Notes: generated by a model from the letters alone, not told the origin. A stretch of DNA of 64,000 nucleotides from Hymenobacter telluris (GCF_017313265.1 NZ_JAFLQZ010000010.1:1-64000); one strand, 5' to 3'; counted from the first letter of the stretch, positions 9,736 to 18,277 are shown. Made by a program: numbers and translations.

Positions 9736-10926
9736 CTAAATAACGGACTTACCCGCTTGTTTCAATAACCATTCCTGTGCTATGCGGCGTGCCTCCTTGT
9801 CAGTGTGCACGTAGTCGTCGAGCGACGGGTCGGCAAGGTACGAAACCCGCGAAAGGCATTCCTCCACCAACTCCGACATTTGCAGGAACCCTACCTCGTC
9901 GCGCAGGAAGGCGGCCACGGCTACCTCGTTGGCGGCATTCAGCACGCACGGGGCATTGCCGGCGCGGCTCATGGCCTCGAAAGCCAAAGCCAAATTACGG
10001 AAGGCCGTTTTGTCGGGCTGCTCGAAGGTGAGCTGCGGGTAATCGAGAAAGGAGAAGCGGGGGAAACTGGCCGGCAGCCGGTGCGGATAACCCAGCGCGT
10101 ACTGAATCGGGAGCTTCATGTCGGGCAGGCCGAGTTGGGCTTTCAGGGAGCCGTCTTCGAACTGCACCAGGGAGTGGATGATGCTTTGCGGGTGCACCAC
10201 CACGTCAATCTGGTCGTCGCGGAGGCCGAACAGCCACTTGGCTTCAATCACCTCCAGCCCCTTGTTCATGAGCGAAGCGGAGTCGATGGTGATTTTAGCG
10301 CCCATGTCCCAGTTCGGGTGTTTGAGGGCCTGAGCTTTTGTAACGGATGCCAGCTCGGCGCGGCTACGCCCCCGGAATGGTCCACCGGAGGCCGTGAGAA
10401 TAATTTTCTCGATGGGGTTGCGTTCCTCTCCTACCAAGCACTGGAAAATGGCGGAGTGCTCGGAATCAACGGGGTACAGCCCTACCTCATATTCGCGCAC
10501 CAGTTGCGTAATCAGCTGGCCGGCTACTACCAAGGTTTCCTTGTTGGCTAAGGCAATGTCCTTGCCAGCCCGGATGGCCGCCACCGTGGGCAACAGCCCG
10601 GCGTAGCCCACCATGGCCGTGAGCACAATGTCGGCGTTGGGGCGGCCGGCCACCTCGGTAAGGGCGGTTTCGCCGGCCAGGACTTCCGTTTCCGGTTGCC
10701 CGGCCAAGGCAGCTTTTACGGTTTGGTATTTGGTTTCGTCGCCGATGACTACGGCGGCGGGGCGAAATTCCTGGGCCTGCTGAATCAGCAAATCGGCATT
10801 GGAGTGGGCCGAGAGGGCCGCCACGGTAAACCGGGTAGGATGAGCACGCACCACGTCAAGGGCTTGGGTACCGATGGAGCCGGTGGAGCCAAGCAGCGTG
10901 ATGCGTTTAGGGAAGTCAGAGGGCAT
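9736..10926 (-). CDS. dxr: 1-deoxy-D-xylulose-5-phosphate reductoisomerase
   Basis: Dxr (IspC) makes 2-C-methyl-D-erythritol 4-phosphate from DXP using NADPH, the first committed step of the MEP isoprenoid pathway. The 396-residue protein begins with the NADPH-binding motif LLGSTGSIGTQ. It carries ANKETLV, the metal and substrate residues in PVDSEHSAIFQ, the flexible-loop region ASGGPFRG, and MNKGLEVIEA. The longest frame begins at a TTG (10932); the ATG at 10926 is the better start. A TACTTTTG box (minus strand, 10937-10930) sits almost on the start codon, which would imply a very short leader, so it may be fortuitous. Confidence 0.97.
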   Translation of the reverse strand: MPSDFPKRITLLGSTGSIGTQALDVVRAHPTRFTVAALSAHSNADLLIQQAQEFRPAAVVIGDETKYQTVKAALAGQPETEVLAGETALTEVAGRPNADIVLTAMVGYAGLLPTVAAIRAGKDIALANKETLVVAGQLITQLVREYEVGLYPVDSEHSAIFQCLVGEERNPIEKIILTASGGPFRGRSRAELASVTKAQALKHPNWDMGAKITIDSASLMNKGLEVIEAKWLFGLRDDQIDVVVHPQSIIHSLVQFEDGSLKAQLGLPDMKLPIQYALGYPHRLPASFPRFSFLDYPQLTFEQPDKTAFRNLALAFEAMSRAGNAPCVLNAANEVAVAAFLRDEVGFLQMSELVEECLSRVSYLADPSLDDYVHTDKEARRIAQEWLLKQAGKSVI

Positions 10927-10968
10927 AGACAAAAGTAGCGCGAAGCGGGCAGTTATTTCGCCGAACGG

Positions 10969-11475
10969 TTAGCTGTCTAATGCGCTGGATATTTGGAACA
11001 GAATGCGCCGACCGGAATACTCCTTGCTCATCTCTTCGTCGCGCAGCATTTTAGGCTCTTCCTCGTTTTCCTCTTCGTCTGATTCCTGTTCTTCCTCTTC
11101 TTTGCGCGCTGGGCGTTCAATTCCCATGTCAGCTAGTTGCTGATCGGTAAACCCCCTATAAAAATACTCAAGATCCTCTTCTTCAACTTCAGCGTCGGAT
11201 ATATACTCTAACCCAACACCGTCATTTTCCTGGTAGAATTGACCATTACCTGTCATACTGAACTCGCCAGCAGAAGGCAATGACAGAGCATTGGTAACCA
11301 ATTCTTCTACCCCATAAGCAAAGTCATTCTCTTCTTCATATTCAGATTCCACTTCCTGCCCATCCACGCTGGTATACACAAACGATTCGTCACCGCCACA
11401 GTCCCAGCGGACGGTTACGGTATGGCCAGCACGAAGCAGTTCTACAAGGTGCGCTTTAGTTTGGATTGGATTCAT
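10969..11475 (-). CDS. Hypothetical acidic protein
   Basis: A 168-residue protein that I cannot place in a family. It is very acidic: a run of Glu/Asp-rich segments occurs at residues 38-47 and again at about 122-145 (EEEEQESDEEENEEE). There is no signal peptide or membrane segment, so it is probably cytoplasmic. Its start overlaps the end of the upstream gene by 20 bp, which points to translational coupling within a three-gene cluster with the GreA-like gene. Confidence 0.65.
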   Translation of the reverse strand: MNPIQTKAHLVELLRAGHTVTVRWDCGGDESFVYTSVDGQEVESEYEEENDFAYGVEELVTNALSLPSAGEFSMTGNGQFYQENDGVGLEYISDAEVEEEDLEYFYRGFTDQQLADMGIERPARKEEEEQESDEEENEEEPKMLRDEEMSKEYSGRRILFQISSALDS

Positions 11476-12079
11476 TGGAGTTGAGGTGTTGCCGGAGCCA
11501 GGCCAGTTCTTTGGGGTCGGGCCGGTACTGCCAAGGTTCGGTGAAAGTAAAATTGGAAAGTATATCCGCTACGGTTAACAATGGCTGTAGCTGGCGCGCT
11601 AGCTCTTCGGCCGCTGCCAGTCCAAGCAACTGCTCAGCCAAGAACACGCCGAAGGTGCTGGTAGTAAGCAGGAGCGCAGAGCGTAACCCCGTGCGCAGAT
11701 ACGGCCGTAGCACAAAGGCACGTACTGAATCAGATGCATCCGGCAGCAACTGATCGGGCGACGGTACCAACGGAGCCAGCGTAGTGTCGGCTGCACGAAG
11801 CCAGTCGTGTAGCGTCGGCACGCGGCCCGATAGATCTTCTTTGCAATGCTCGGCAGCTATGTCGCGCACCAACACGGTACGCCCTGCCGAGTTAAGTACA
11901 AAGTCGCCCAGTAATTCTGTAGCCCACTCAATGCCGGTTGTGTGGTGAAGCAACAGACGGTGGCGGGCATGAAAATAGAACAGTTTGCTACTGTCCATAA
12001 ATCGATGCACGGCTACGTAGTCCGCAGGGTCACCACCAAATTTGCGTTGGGACAACAAGCAATGTTTCCAAATATCCAT
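11456..12079 (-). CDS. DUF6915-like protein of unknown function
   Basis: A 207-residue soluble protein. Its first 110 residues (WKHCLLSQRKFGG, then a His-rich RHRLLLHH near residue 42, then HCKEDLSGRVPTLHDWL) resemble what I recall of the DUF6915 family, in which a small His-rich domain of unknown function is followed by TLxDWL. This is recognition from memory and not verified. The C-terminal half has no features I know. It starts 9 bp after the GreA-like gene ends and overlaps the next gene by 20 bp, so the three genes look like one operon. Confidence 0.6.
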   Translation of the reverse strand: MDIWKHCLLSQRKFGGDPADYVAVHRFMDSSKLFYFHARHRLLLHHTTGIEWATELLGDFVLNSAGRTVLVRDIAAEHCKEDLSGRVPTLHDWLRAADTTLAPLVPSPDQLLPDASDSVRAFVLRPYLRTGLRSALLLTTSTFGVFLAEQLLGLAAAEELARQLQPLLTVADILSNFTFTEPWQYRPDPKELAWLRQHLNSNESNPN

Positions 12080-12088
12080 TAGAGCTTG

Positions 12089-12541
12089 CTACTGTATTTG
12101 CTCTATTCGTACCGGCTTGCCATTGAACAGCACACTTTCACCAGCCCGCTTGCCGCTCAATGCGGCAGCCATGGGAGCTGCCGCCGATACCGCAAAGTAG
12201 TCTTGGCCTTCCACGGTGAGCTTGCCGGCGCTGATACTGATGAAAAAGCGCCCCAGGTTGGTGGTTGCCAGCGCACCGGACCGCACGGCGTCGCAGGACA
12301 AGTCGGGGTTGATGCGGGCTAGCTCGCCTTGCAGTTGCAGGGCCTGCTGAAGCTGCACAGCGTTGCGGTTGCGCTCTTCCTGGGCCATGGCGCGGCCGGT
12401 TTCGTATTTGTCGCCGGCGCTGCTTTTGGTTTCGGAGTTGGCCGATTCCTGTGCGGTAAGCATGGCGGCCTGGGCGGCTTCAATGCGCTGCCCCACAAAG
12501 GCGGCGCACAAGGCATGGAGTTGGGTTTTGATGGAAGACAT
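12089..12541 (-). CDS. GreA/GreB-like transcription elongation factor family protein
   Basis: A 150-residue protein. The N-terminal half (about residues 5-85) is an alpha-helical coiled-coil-like segment (EAAQAAMLTAQESANSETKS, split here by relatives as a hairpin); the C-terminal half looks like the FKBP-like domain of Gre factors (LGRFFISISAGKLTVEG, ending in SPLGKAL-like ALSGKRAGESV). It lacks the standard N-terminal acidic tip sequence of GreA, so it may be a specialised paralogue and not a housekeeping GreA. The ATG at 12541 fits better than the upstream frame. It heads a tight cluster with two genes of unknown function. Confidence 0.6.
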   Translation of the reverse strand: MSSIKTQLHALCAAFVGQRIEAAQAAMLTAQESANSETKSSAGDKYETGRAMAQEERNRNAVQLQQALQLQGELARINPDLSCDAVRSGALATTNLGRFFISISAGKLTVEGQDYFAVSAAAPMAAALSGKRAGESVLFNGKPVRIEQIQ

Positions 12542-12600
12542 AGTGAAGCATATACGGCGAATAAGGCGCCGGGCTTGCACCCAAAGCTACCAAGATTGGT

Positions 12601-12963
12601 TTATCTCGCTCGGCGCTTCATGATGAAGGAATAGAAAGGCTGCCCGCCACCGTATTGGCCCATGTTATGAATGGAGGATGAGCCATTGACCAGTTCAAAA
12701 CCTTGGGCGTTCAGCTTTTCAACCTCTTTCAATACCGGCGCCAAGTCGTAGCGCTTGGTATTTTTCTCTTTCTCAAATTCCTTTTCTTCCGATGGCCTAG
12801 AGCCAATCGTAACGCTAACGTAATTGCTTTTACCTGACTGAAACACGCTAACTACTGCGTATTCTTCGGTTCGGTCTTCGGCAGGCTGAGGATGGCGCGA
12901 AATAAAGGCGACCAATCCGGTAAAGGTCATAGCGGCGGCAGCAGCCAGCAGGCTCTTGTTCAT
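12601..12963 (-). CDS. Hypothetical membrane-anchored or secreted small protein
   Basis: A 120-residue protein with a hydrophobic N-terminal segment (residues 4-19) that could be a signal peptide or anchor. The rest, including LKEVEKLNAQGFELVNGSSS and YSFIMKR near the end, resembles the DUF4177-type pattern of small proteins with a 'G(F/W)ELV' core, but the match is weak. The ATG at 12963 is preferred because the upstream residues of the open frame are not hydrophobic. Its neighbours give no hint of function. Confidence 0.5.
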   Translation of the reverse strand: MNKSLLAAAAAMTFTGLVAFISRHPQPAEDRTEEYAVVSVFQSGKSNYVSVTIGSRPSEEKEFEKEKNTKRYDLAPVLKEVEKLNAQGFELVNGSSSIHNMGQYGGGQPFYSFIMKRRAR

Positions 12964-13230
12964 AGCAACGGATAGTAATGTGCAGTTTCCTGCCAAGATA
13001 GATAACTACCTGTTTCTTATATCCTGGCAGTTACCAATTACCCTCTGCTTTGTGCAGCCTCGCATTTCTCACCTACACCACCTGTAACCACCAGTTCAAC
13101 CCCACAATACTGCGCCGCTAGCTGCCTAGCTAACGGTCATTACACCAGCACAGCTCAACTCTGCTTTTCTACGAATCCCCGCCGTATGGCTATGCTTACA
13201 GTTTCAACTTAGGCAAATGCACACCAGTTG

Positions 13231-13647
13231 CTATTGCTGCAAAGGCGGATAAGGACTAATACGCAGCCGCTCGGCTACGCGCTCCACGGCCTGCTCGAAA
13301 CGAGCGTAATCGAAAGGCTTTACTAGATAATCCACAATTCTCAACTCAAAAGCCTCCCATACAAAATCATCGTGCGCCGTGGTAAGCACCACTTGTGGCG
13401 GCTCGGGTAGCAAGCGTAGCATATCTAACCCGCTCAAATCGGGCATCTCCACGTCCAGAAACAGTACGTCCACACGCCGGTCGGTACTGAAAAAGTCTAG
13501 TCCCTGCACACTGCCTGATAGGGAAGCCTCCAGTTTTAGGGACTTGTTCAGCTTGATGTAGTGCTCTAGGGTAAACCGGTTGATTTCATCGTCGTCTAAT
13601 ACTGCGCAAGTCAGAGTCGGCGACGAAGCGGGGTATTCATTGATCAT
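13231..13647 (-). CDS. Stand-alone response-regulator receiver protein
   Basis: A 138-residue CheY-like receiver domain with no output domain. From the ATG at 13647 the acidic pocket is LDDDE (about residues 17-21), the phospho-acceptor is Asp65 in LFLDVEMPD, the switch Thr is in VVLTTAHDD and the conserved Lys is Lys110 in LVKPF. The sequence resembles receivers of LytTR-type regulators (MPDLSGLDML), but the DNA-binding LytTR domain is absent and the gene stops just after the receiver. No histidine kinase is adjacent. It could act as a phosphate sink or a protein-interaction switch. The flanking non-coding stretches (12964-13230 and 13648-13816) show nothing recognisable. Confidence 0.85.
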   Translation of the reverse strand: MINEYPASSPTLTCAVLDDDEINRFTLEHYIKLNKSLKLEASLSGSVQGLDFFSTDRRVDVLFLDVEMPDLSGLDMLRLLPEPPQVVLTTAHDDFVWEAFELRIVDYLVKPFDYARFEQAVERVAERLRISPYPPLQQ

Positions 13648-13816
13648 ACGCACTTAAGTATTCTTTTGTAAAACAGCACTGTACCTGACAAACGGCTCCT
13701 CTATACTTCCCTGCTTTGCCTTCCCTTATATTTCGAAGTACAAACATAGGACAATTAATAGAATTTTTACCTTTCACGGCATAGCGCACTTACACTATCC
13801 ACTCATATCCTTGCTA

Positions 13817-14278
13817 TTACTTAGCAGACTGACGCTCTAGTTCGTGCAGCACCGCCAGTACTTTCAACACCCATTTGGTGTCTTGCGGTTGAATTACAAT
13901 GGTTTTGAAGCCATACCTCTCCCCTTCCAGCCGTACTCCTTCTGAATCATCGAACAGCAAATCAATGCCAAAAGTGGGCGGATGCTTGGTACAACGGATG
14001 GCTACCTCCCGGTCGTGGCGCTGCTGATTTACTACCCCGGCCAACTTGATACCGTGCAGCCAGAACAGCTTGCGGATGTACCAGTTGCTGCGGTATGATG
14101 TGGTGTACACCCATACCTCCCACTTGCGCTGCCGGCAATACTCCGCCACTGCTACCACGCCTAGCCGTAGCTGTTCGCCGCCCAACAGCCGGGCCCAGAC
14201 TCGGCGTTTGGGCTGTTCCAGTGGGAAATCATGGCTGCAACGGATGAGCGTGTTATCCAGATCGAAGGCAATACGCAT
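13817..14278 (-). CDS. HAD-superfamily phosphatase-like protein
   Basis: A 153-residue protein with HAD motif I at the N-terminus (AFDLDNTLI, nucleophile Asp6 and Asp8). It has a Thr-containing segment VWVYTTSYR near residue 58 that could be motif II, and LLFDDSEGV near residue 110 as motif IV. It is short, with no cap domain, like small HAD phosphatases. The substrate is unknown. It begins 36 bp after the SPFH-domain gene on the same strand, so the two are probably co-transcribed. Confidence 0.75.
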   Translation of the reverse strand: MRIAFDLDNTLIRCSHDFPLEQPKRRVWARLLGGEQLRLGVVAVAEYCRQRKWEVWVYTTSYRSNWYIRKLFWLHGIKLAGVVNQQRHDREVAIRCTKHPPTFGIDLLFDDSEGVRLEGERYGFKTIVIQPQDTKWVLKVLAVLHELERQSAK

Positions 14279-14314
14279 GGTTGCAGGCTGGATAGGTTAG
14301 CAGCGGGCGGCGAG

Positions 14315-15046
14315 CTAGGAAACGGATTTGGTACCGGCCGGGTACTCGCCTACCAGGAAGGTATGTTTGCCTTTGGCGGCAATTTTGGTAATGGTTTCTA
14401 AATACTGAAAGAAGCGCAGGTTGTCGTCGCCCTTCATGAGTTCGGCGGCGTTTTTGAGGGCGCGGGCCGTGGCTACGGCCGTACGGGCGTTTTCCAGGTC
14501 GGCCTTGGAGCGGATGCGCGCCTCCAGATAGCGCGCAAATAAGTCCTGAATGTTCTTGGGAAACGTGAGGTCCCGGAGCTGGGCCTGCTCCACCAAAATA
14601 CCTAGCTCGGCTAACTGCTGCGCAGCCTCCGGGCCATTAAAATCCACGAGTTCGGTCCGGCGCTCCGGCAATTCCTCGCTATCAAAACCCCCAATCTTGT
14701 TGCGAGCCGCTAGCTGAATGGTTTGGAAAATGCGCTGCTCGGCCTCTATAAGGAGCTGCGCTACCGGCCGGTTCAACTCGAACTGGCTCAGGAACTGCTG
14801 CCCATTGACAATGCGGTATTGCACCACAAACGAAAACCGCAGTGCAATACTGTCGCGCGTCAGCACTTCCTGGTTGGTTACGGTGAGCAGCCGGCTGGTA
14901 GTGGGCAGCAGCAGCAGTTCTGTGCGGTTGCGCCAGTCCGCTACTTCAAACCGACCAGGCGGCAGCACTTTTTCCAGCGTATTGTCGCGGTACAGAAACC
15001 CTTGCTGGTTGGGCTTAACCTGATACGTTTTGGTGAACAAACCCAT
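14315..15046 (-). CDS. SPFH/Band-7 (slipin-like) protein
   Basis: A 243-residue stomatin/prohibitin-type protein. The region after residue 10 (QQGFLYRDNTLEKVLPPGR, in the usual 'GxxxRxGxxxxxLxPG' layout) opens an SPFH domain that extends to about residue 190, including RDSIALRFSFVVQYRI. It ends in a helical ERR-type segment (ARYLEARIRSKADLENART). Unlike typical slipins I see no N-terminal membrane helix, so it may be peripheral. The ATG at 15046 replaces a longer frame starting in a repeat-like region upstream. The downstream HAD gene is probably in the same operon. Confidence 0.8.
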   Translation of the reverse strand: MGLFTKTYQVKPNQQGFLYRDNTLEKVLPPGRFEVADWRNRTELLLLPTTSRLLTVTNQEVLTRDSIALRFSFVVQYRIVNGQQFLSQFELNRPVAQLLIEAEQRIFQTIQLAARNKIGGFDSEELPERRTELVDFNGPEAAQQLAELGILVEQAQLRDLTFPKNIQDLFARYLEARIRSKADLENARTAVATARALKNAAELMKGDDNLRFFQYLETITKIAAKGKHTFLVGEYPAGTKSVS

Positions 15047-15078
15047 GGCTAATACGGAGTTAGATAGAATCAACCAGT

Positions 15079-15203
15079 GAAGGGGAAGAAACGCAACTGG
15101 GCGGGGAACCACCCTTGAGGCAGCCAGCACTACGGCTGCCGGTATCCGGATGGTTGCAAACCACCCAATTGCTCGGGCCCGAAAGCCCTGTTTCTTCCCC
15201 TTC
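15079..15203. repeat. Degenerate inverted repeat in the SPFH/GH3 intergenic region
   Basis: GAAGGGGAAGAAAC (15079-15092) is inverted at 15190-15203, and a second pair (GCAACTGGG / CCCAATTGC) lies inside. In the middle GGCAGCC/GGCTGCC forms a hairpin. The 305-bp region between the two genes also holds a tRNA T-arm-like motif at 15253-15269 (minus strand). No gene is evident. Confidence 0.5.
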
Positions 15204-15351
15204 GGCAGGTCTGTTAAAGACAGATGCCCTTCCGGGCAGCACCACGCCAATGGGGGGAGTCGAACCCCCTGACGAATCCGCGCCGCAATACCCTACTCAT
15301 GCAGATTCGCCGAGGTTGAATAGGTAGCGGTTGCCTGCAAGATAGGCGGCG

Positions 15352-16848
15352 CTAGCTAATTCCTAGCAACCCATCAGCTACGGTTCGGTCGTTGCTGAGG
15401 CGCGGCACTTTGTTTTGGCCTCCGAGCTTACCCAGGCTCTTCATGTAGCGCTGAAACGCCCCGGCGGGCAAGGCCGTGAGTAGCAACGGCGCCAAAATGT
15501 GGCCCGCCAGCAGGTCGTCGTAGTACACGTTGCGGCGGCGTAGGCCGGTTTCCAGGGCGGCAGCAAAGGCAGCAGCATCGTGAGGCGGCCGGGCAAACTC
15601 AATCAGCCACTCGTGGCGCGAGGGCACCGCCGGGTCGTCGCTGACGCGGGGCGCCACGGTGCATTCCACAACCTCCACTTCAGGGTGCTGCTGCATAGCT
15701 TCGCGCAGAGTTTGCTCCACTTCCTCACCAATCACATGCTCGCCGAACGCCGACAGAAAGTGCTTGATGCGCCCACTCACCACCACCCGAAACGGGTATT
15801 TCTGGGTGAAGCGCACGGTGTCGCCGAGACTGTAGCCCCAGAGGCCAGCGTTGGAGTTGAGCACCAGCGCATATTGCTTGTCCAGCTCCACTTCAGCCAA
15901 CGACAAGCGGGGTGGGTCGGGCTCGAAGAACCGCTCGGCCGGCACAAACTCGTAGTAGATGCCCGCGTCGAGCAACAGCAGCATGCCGGGGTTGCCGGGC
16001 TCGTCCTGAAACGCTAAAAAGCCCTCTGAGGCCGGAAACAACTCGATGCTATCCACGGGCCGCCCAATGGTTTCAAACAGCTTTTTGCGGTAGGGCTCGA
16101 AGTTGACGCCGCCGTACACAAACAGGTTGAAATCAGGAAACACCTCCCCCACCGGCCGGCCCGTGCGCGCCACTATCCTATCGAAATACATCTGCACCCA
16201 GGGCGGAATCCCCGAAATCAAGGTCATGCGGGCGCTCAGCGTTTCATCCACAATACGCCCCAGCTTAGTTTCCCAATCGTCGATGACGTTCGTGGCGTAG
16301 CTCGGCAACTGGTTGCGGCGCAGGTAGGCCGGCACGTGGTGGTTGACGATGCCCGACAGCCGCCCCGTATGAATACCGCCCACCTGCTCCAGCTCGGGGC
16401 TCCCCGACAAAAAAATCAGCTTGCCATCCAGAAACGCGCTTTTACCGGTGCGGTGTACGTAGTGGAGCAGCGCATCACGCGCCCCGTTGATGTGGTTGGG
16501 GATGCTGTCTTTGGTGAGCGGTATGTATTTGGCGCCGGAGGTGGTGCCGCTGGTTTTGGCCAGGTACAGGGGCTTGCCGGGCCACAGCACGTTGGCCTCG
16601 CCGTGCTTCACCCGCTCGAAATACGGACTCAGCGCCTCGTAGTCGCGCACGGGCACCAGCCGGGTTAAATCCTGCGCCGACTGGATGGCCCCGAAATCAT
16701 GGTCCCGCCCGAAAGCGGTAGCACTGGCCTTGGCCACAAGGGTGCGCAACACCCGTTGCTGCGTACCGATAGGGTCTTGCTGCCACTTCTGGTAACGGCT
16801 AGTGACGTACGAGGCCAGCGGGCGGCTCAAAGCGGATTTCAGGCCCAT
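15352..16848 (-). CDS. GH3-family acyl-acid-amido synthetase-like protein
   Basis: A 498-residue member of the GH3 fold within the adenylate-forming superfamily. The plant enzymes of this family conjugate auxin or jasmonate to amino acids; the role of bacterial members is not established. The ATP-binding loop is AKTSGTTSGAKYIPLT near residue 103. The central region has YGGVNFEPYRKKL and ELFPASEGF, and near residue 345 GYSLGDTVRFT contains the conserved nucleotide-binding Asp. The length is as expected for the family. It is monocistronic, and upstream is a short GTGAATGAG-type repeat. Confidence 0.88.
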   Translation of the reverse strand: MGLKSALSRPLASYVTSRYQKWQQDPIGTQQRVLRTLVAKASATAFGRDHDFGAIQSAQDLTRLVPVRDYEALSPYFERVKHGEANVLWPGKPLYLAKTSGTTSGAKYIPLTKDSIPNHINGARDALLHYVHRTGKSAFLDGKLIFLSGSPELEQVGGIHTGRLSGIVNHHVPAYLRRNQLPSYATNVIDDWETKLGRIVDETLSARMTLISGIPPWVQMYFDRIVARTGRPVGEVFPDFNLFVYGGVNFEPYRKKLFETIGRPVDSIELFPASEGFLAFQDEPGNPGMLLLLDAGIYYEFVPAERFFEPDPPRLSLAEVELDKQYALVLNSNAGLWGYSLGDTVRFTQKYPFRVVVSGRIKHFLSAFGEHVIGEEVEQTLREAMQQHPEVEVVECTVAPRVSDDPAVPSRHEWLIEFARPPHDAAAFAAALETGLRRRNVYYDDLLAGHILAPLLLTALPAGAFQRYMKSLGKLGGQNKVPRLSNDRTVADGLLGIS

Positions 16849-17028
16849 GGGCAGTGAATGAGTGGGTGAGTGAATGAGCGCACAGCCCTGTGGGACTATG
16901 CCGGCTCCCGCGCCAAAGATAGAAGGCCGCTAAGATGCGTGGACATCAGACGGCTGTACCCATATTTGCCCGCAATCCGTATTACGGACACCAACTCAAC
17001 AGTTCAATTACTCAACCAACCCCACACC

Positions 17029-17457
17029 ATGGTCAATCAACGCGGAAATGCAGTTTGGAACGGCGACATCAAAGGCAGCGGTGAAATTTCCACCCAAAGC
17101 GGCACCGTTAAGGCTCCGTATTCGGTAGGAGCCCGGTTCGAAGGCCAAAAAGGCACCAACCCCGAAGAACTCATTGGTGCGGCGCACGCAGGCTGCTATA
17201 CTATGTTCCTCACGGGCCAGCTTACCAAAGCCGGAGCCCAAGTAAAGCAAATCCGGACCGAGTCGAAGGTGACGCTAGACACGTCGGGCGCCGTGCCGAA
17301 AGTAGTGAAAATCGTCCTCACCACTGAGGGGGAAGTGGAGGGTATTTCGCAGGAGGAATTCCAGAAGCAAGCCGAGAATGCCAAGGAGCATTGCCCGATT
17401 TCGCAATTGCTGAGCGCCGTACCGGAAATGGAACTGGCGTCGGCTACGCTGAAATAA
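17029..17457 (+). CDS. OsmC/Ohr-family peroxiredoxin
   Basis: A 142-residue OsmC-type protein that reduces organic hydroperoxides in the cytoplasm through two cysteines. These are visible in AAHAGCYTMFL (near residue 49) and EHCPISQLL (near residue 124). The N-terminal AVWNGDIKGSGEIST is typical of OsmC rather than Ohr. The longest frame begins at 16870, but the ATG at 17029 matches the family start. A terminator follows at 17533-17566. Confidence 0.93.
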   Translation: MVNQRGNAVWNGDIKGSGEISTQSGTVKAPYSVGARFEGQKGTNPEELIGAAHAGCYTMFLTGQLTKAGAQVKQIRTESKVTLDTSGAVPKVVKIVLTTEGEVEGISQEEFQKQAENAKEHCPISQLLSAVPEMELASATLK

Positions 17458-17465
17458 GTTGCGAA

Positions 17466-17530
17466 TTACCAGTTGTCAGTTGCCAGCTGTATAAGCTACT
17501 CACAACTGACAACTGATAACCGGCAACTGA
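17466..17530. repeat. Short interrupted inverted repeat after the OsmC gene
   Basis: The text CAGTTGTCAGTTGCCAG is followed 25 bp later by its approximate complement ACAACTGACAACTG and CGGCAACTG. The low-complexity GTTGxCAGTTG words resemble those in other intergenic repeats of this window. Confidence 0.5.
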
Positions 17531-17532
17531 AT

Positions 17533-17566
17533 AAACCGGCTTCGCCCTCCGCGTTGCCGGTTTTTC
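17533..17566 (+). terminator. Terminator after the OsmC gene
   Basis: AAACCGGC (17533-17540) pairs with GCCGGTTT (17556-17563), followed by a T tract. Confidence 0.75.
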
Positions 17567-17603
17567 GCTTTCTTTGCCCTTTGTTGCGACCATTTACGCC
17601 GCT

Positions 17604-18095
17604 ATGCCCTCAGCTTCTACTTCTACCCGCATCCGTCTCCAACCCGCCAACACGTCGCGCATCCCGTTTTGGGGGCAGATGTTCTTCGGCATTGTCTGGG
17701 TAGGGTACACACTGGCCCTGATTGTCACCGACAGTGGCCTGAACGACATGCATTTTCTGCATTACGTCTTCCTGATTTTCAGCTTGATTTATATCGGCTA
17801 CGTGTTGGTACACAATGCGCCGGTGTTTGGCACCCAGAGCTACCTGGAATTCACGCCGGGCTACATCGTACACAAAGGCGGTTTGTTCCGGCCGAAGCAG
17901 GTGTTTGCGGCCGAGAATATCACCCGCCTGGAACTAGTACCCCGGCAGATACGCCTGCACACCAGAGAGGAAGGCACGTATGCCCTAAGCCTGCGAGAAG
18001 TGCGGGGCCGGAAGCGCCGCCGCCTGCTCATGGAGCAACTCCGCGCCTTCGCCAACCAATACCAGATTCCATTTCAGGAAGGCAGCGCCACCTAA
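17604..18095 (+). CDS. Membrane protein of unknown function
   Basis: A 163-residue protein with two membrane segments at about residues 25-45 (FFGIVWVGYTLALIV) and 52-72 (YVFLIFSLIYIGYVLV). A soluble C-terminal domain follows that ends basic (RGRKRRR). The region after the second helix (FTPGYIVHKGGLF, ITRLELVPRQIRL) has the look of bacterial PH/YcxB-like domains, but this is tentative. The upstream frame starts at a TTG (17574), so the ATG at 17604 is preferred. Confidence 0.6.
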   Translation: MPSASTSTRIRLQPANTSRIPFWGQMFFGIVWVGYTLALIVTDSGLNDMHFLHYVFLIFSLIYIGYVLVHNAPVFGTQSYLEFTPGYIVHKGGLFRPKQVFAAENITRLELVPRQIRLHTREEGTYALSLREVRGRKRRRLLMEQLRAFANQYQIPFQEGSAT

Positions 18096-18118
18096 ACCGG
18101 CAACGGTATCACCCGAAG

Positions 18119-18164
18119 CAAAACAACGCCCCGCATTGCAACAGCAGTGCGGGGCGTTGTTTTA
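18119..18164. terminator. Strong bidirectional terminator
   Basis: AAAACAACGCCCCGCA pairs with TGCGGGGCGTTGTTTT around a short AT-poor loop. It lies after the gene ending at 18095 and could also serve convergent transcription from dnaA. Confidence 0.88.
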
Positions 18165-18173
18165 CACGAAAAA

Positions 18174-18277
18174 TGTAACGCGAAAATCTGTTTCGCGACG
18201 AGCGGAGCGAGTGTTTGGTAACGCACCAACGCGTAGGAACTCGCTTCGCTCGTCGCGGAACGGATTTCCGCGCTACA
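18174..18277. repeat. Imperfect inverted repeat downstream of dnaA
   Basis: About 39-bp arms (TGTAACGCG...GGAGCGAGT and ACTCGCTTC...CGCGCTACA) with about five mismatches. It is located between the terminator and the end of dnaA. The arms contain GCGACGAGCG, a CG-rich palindromic word like the one in the repeat at 46713. Confidence 0.75.

Noticed and set aside
15246-15330. Complete tRNA gene
   Set aside because: Only a T-arm is present. The 3' acceptor-like bases CATTGGC have no 5' partner GCCAATG within 60-90 bp, and no anticodon arm can be folded.
15046-15351. tmRNA or RNase P RNA in the gap before the GH3 gene
   Set aside because: No tmRNA-type 5' end, tag reading frame or CAGCTCCACCA-like end was found, and no RNase P consensus (GAGGAAAGTCC) is visible. 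The space between the T-arm and the gene end is also too short.
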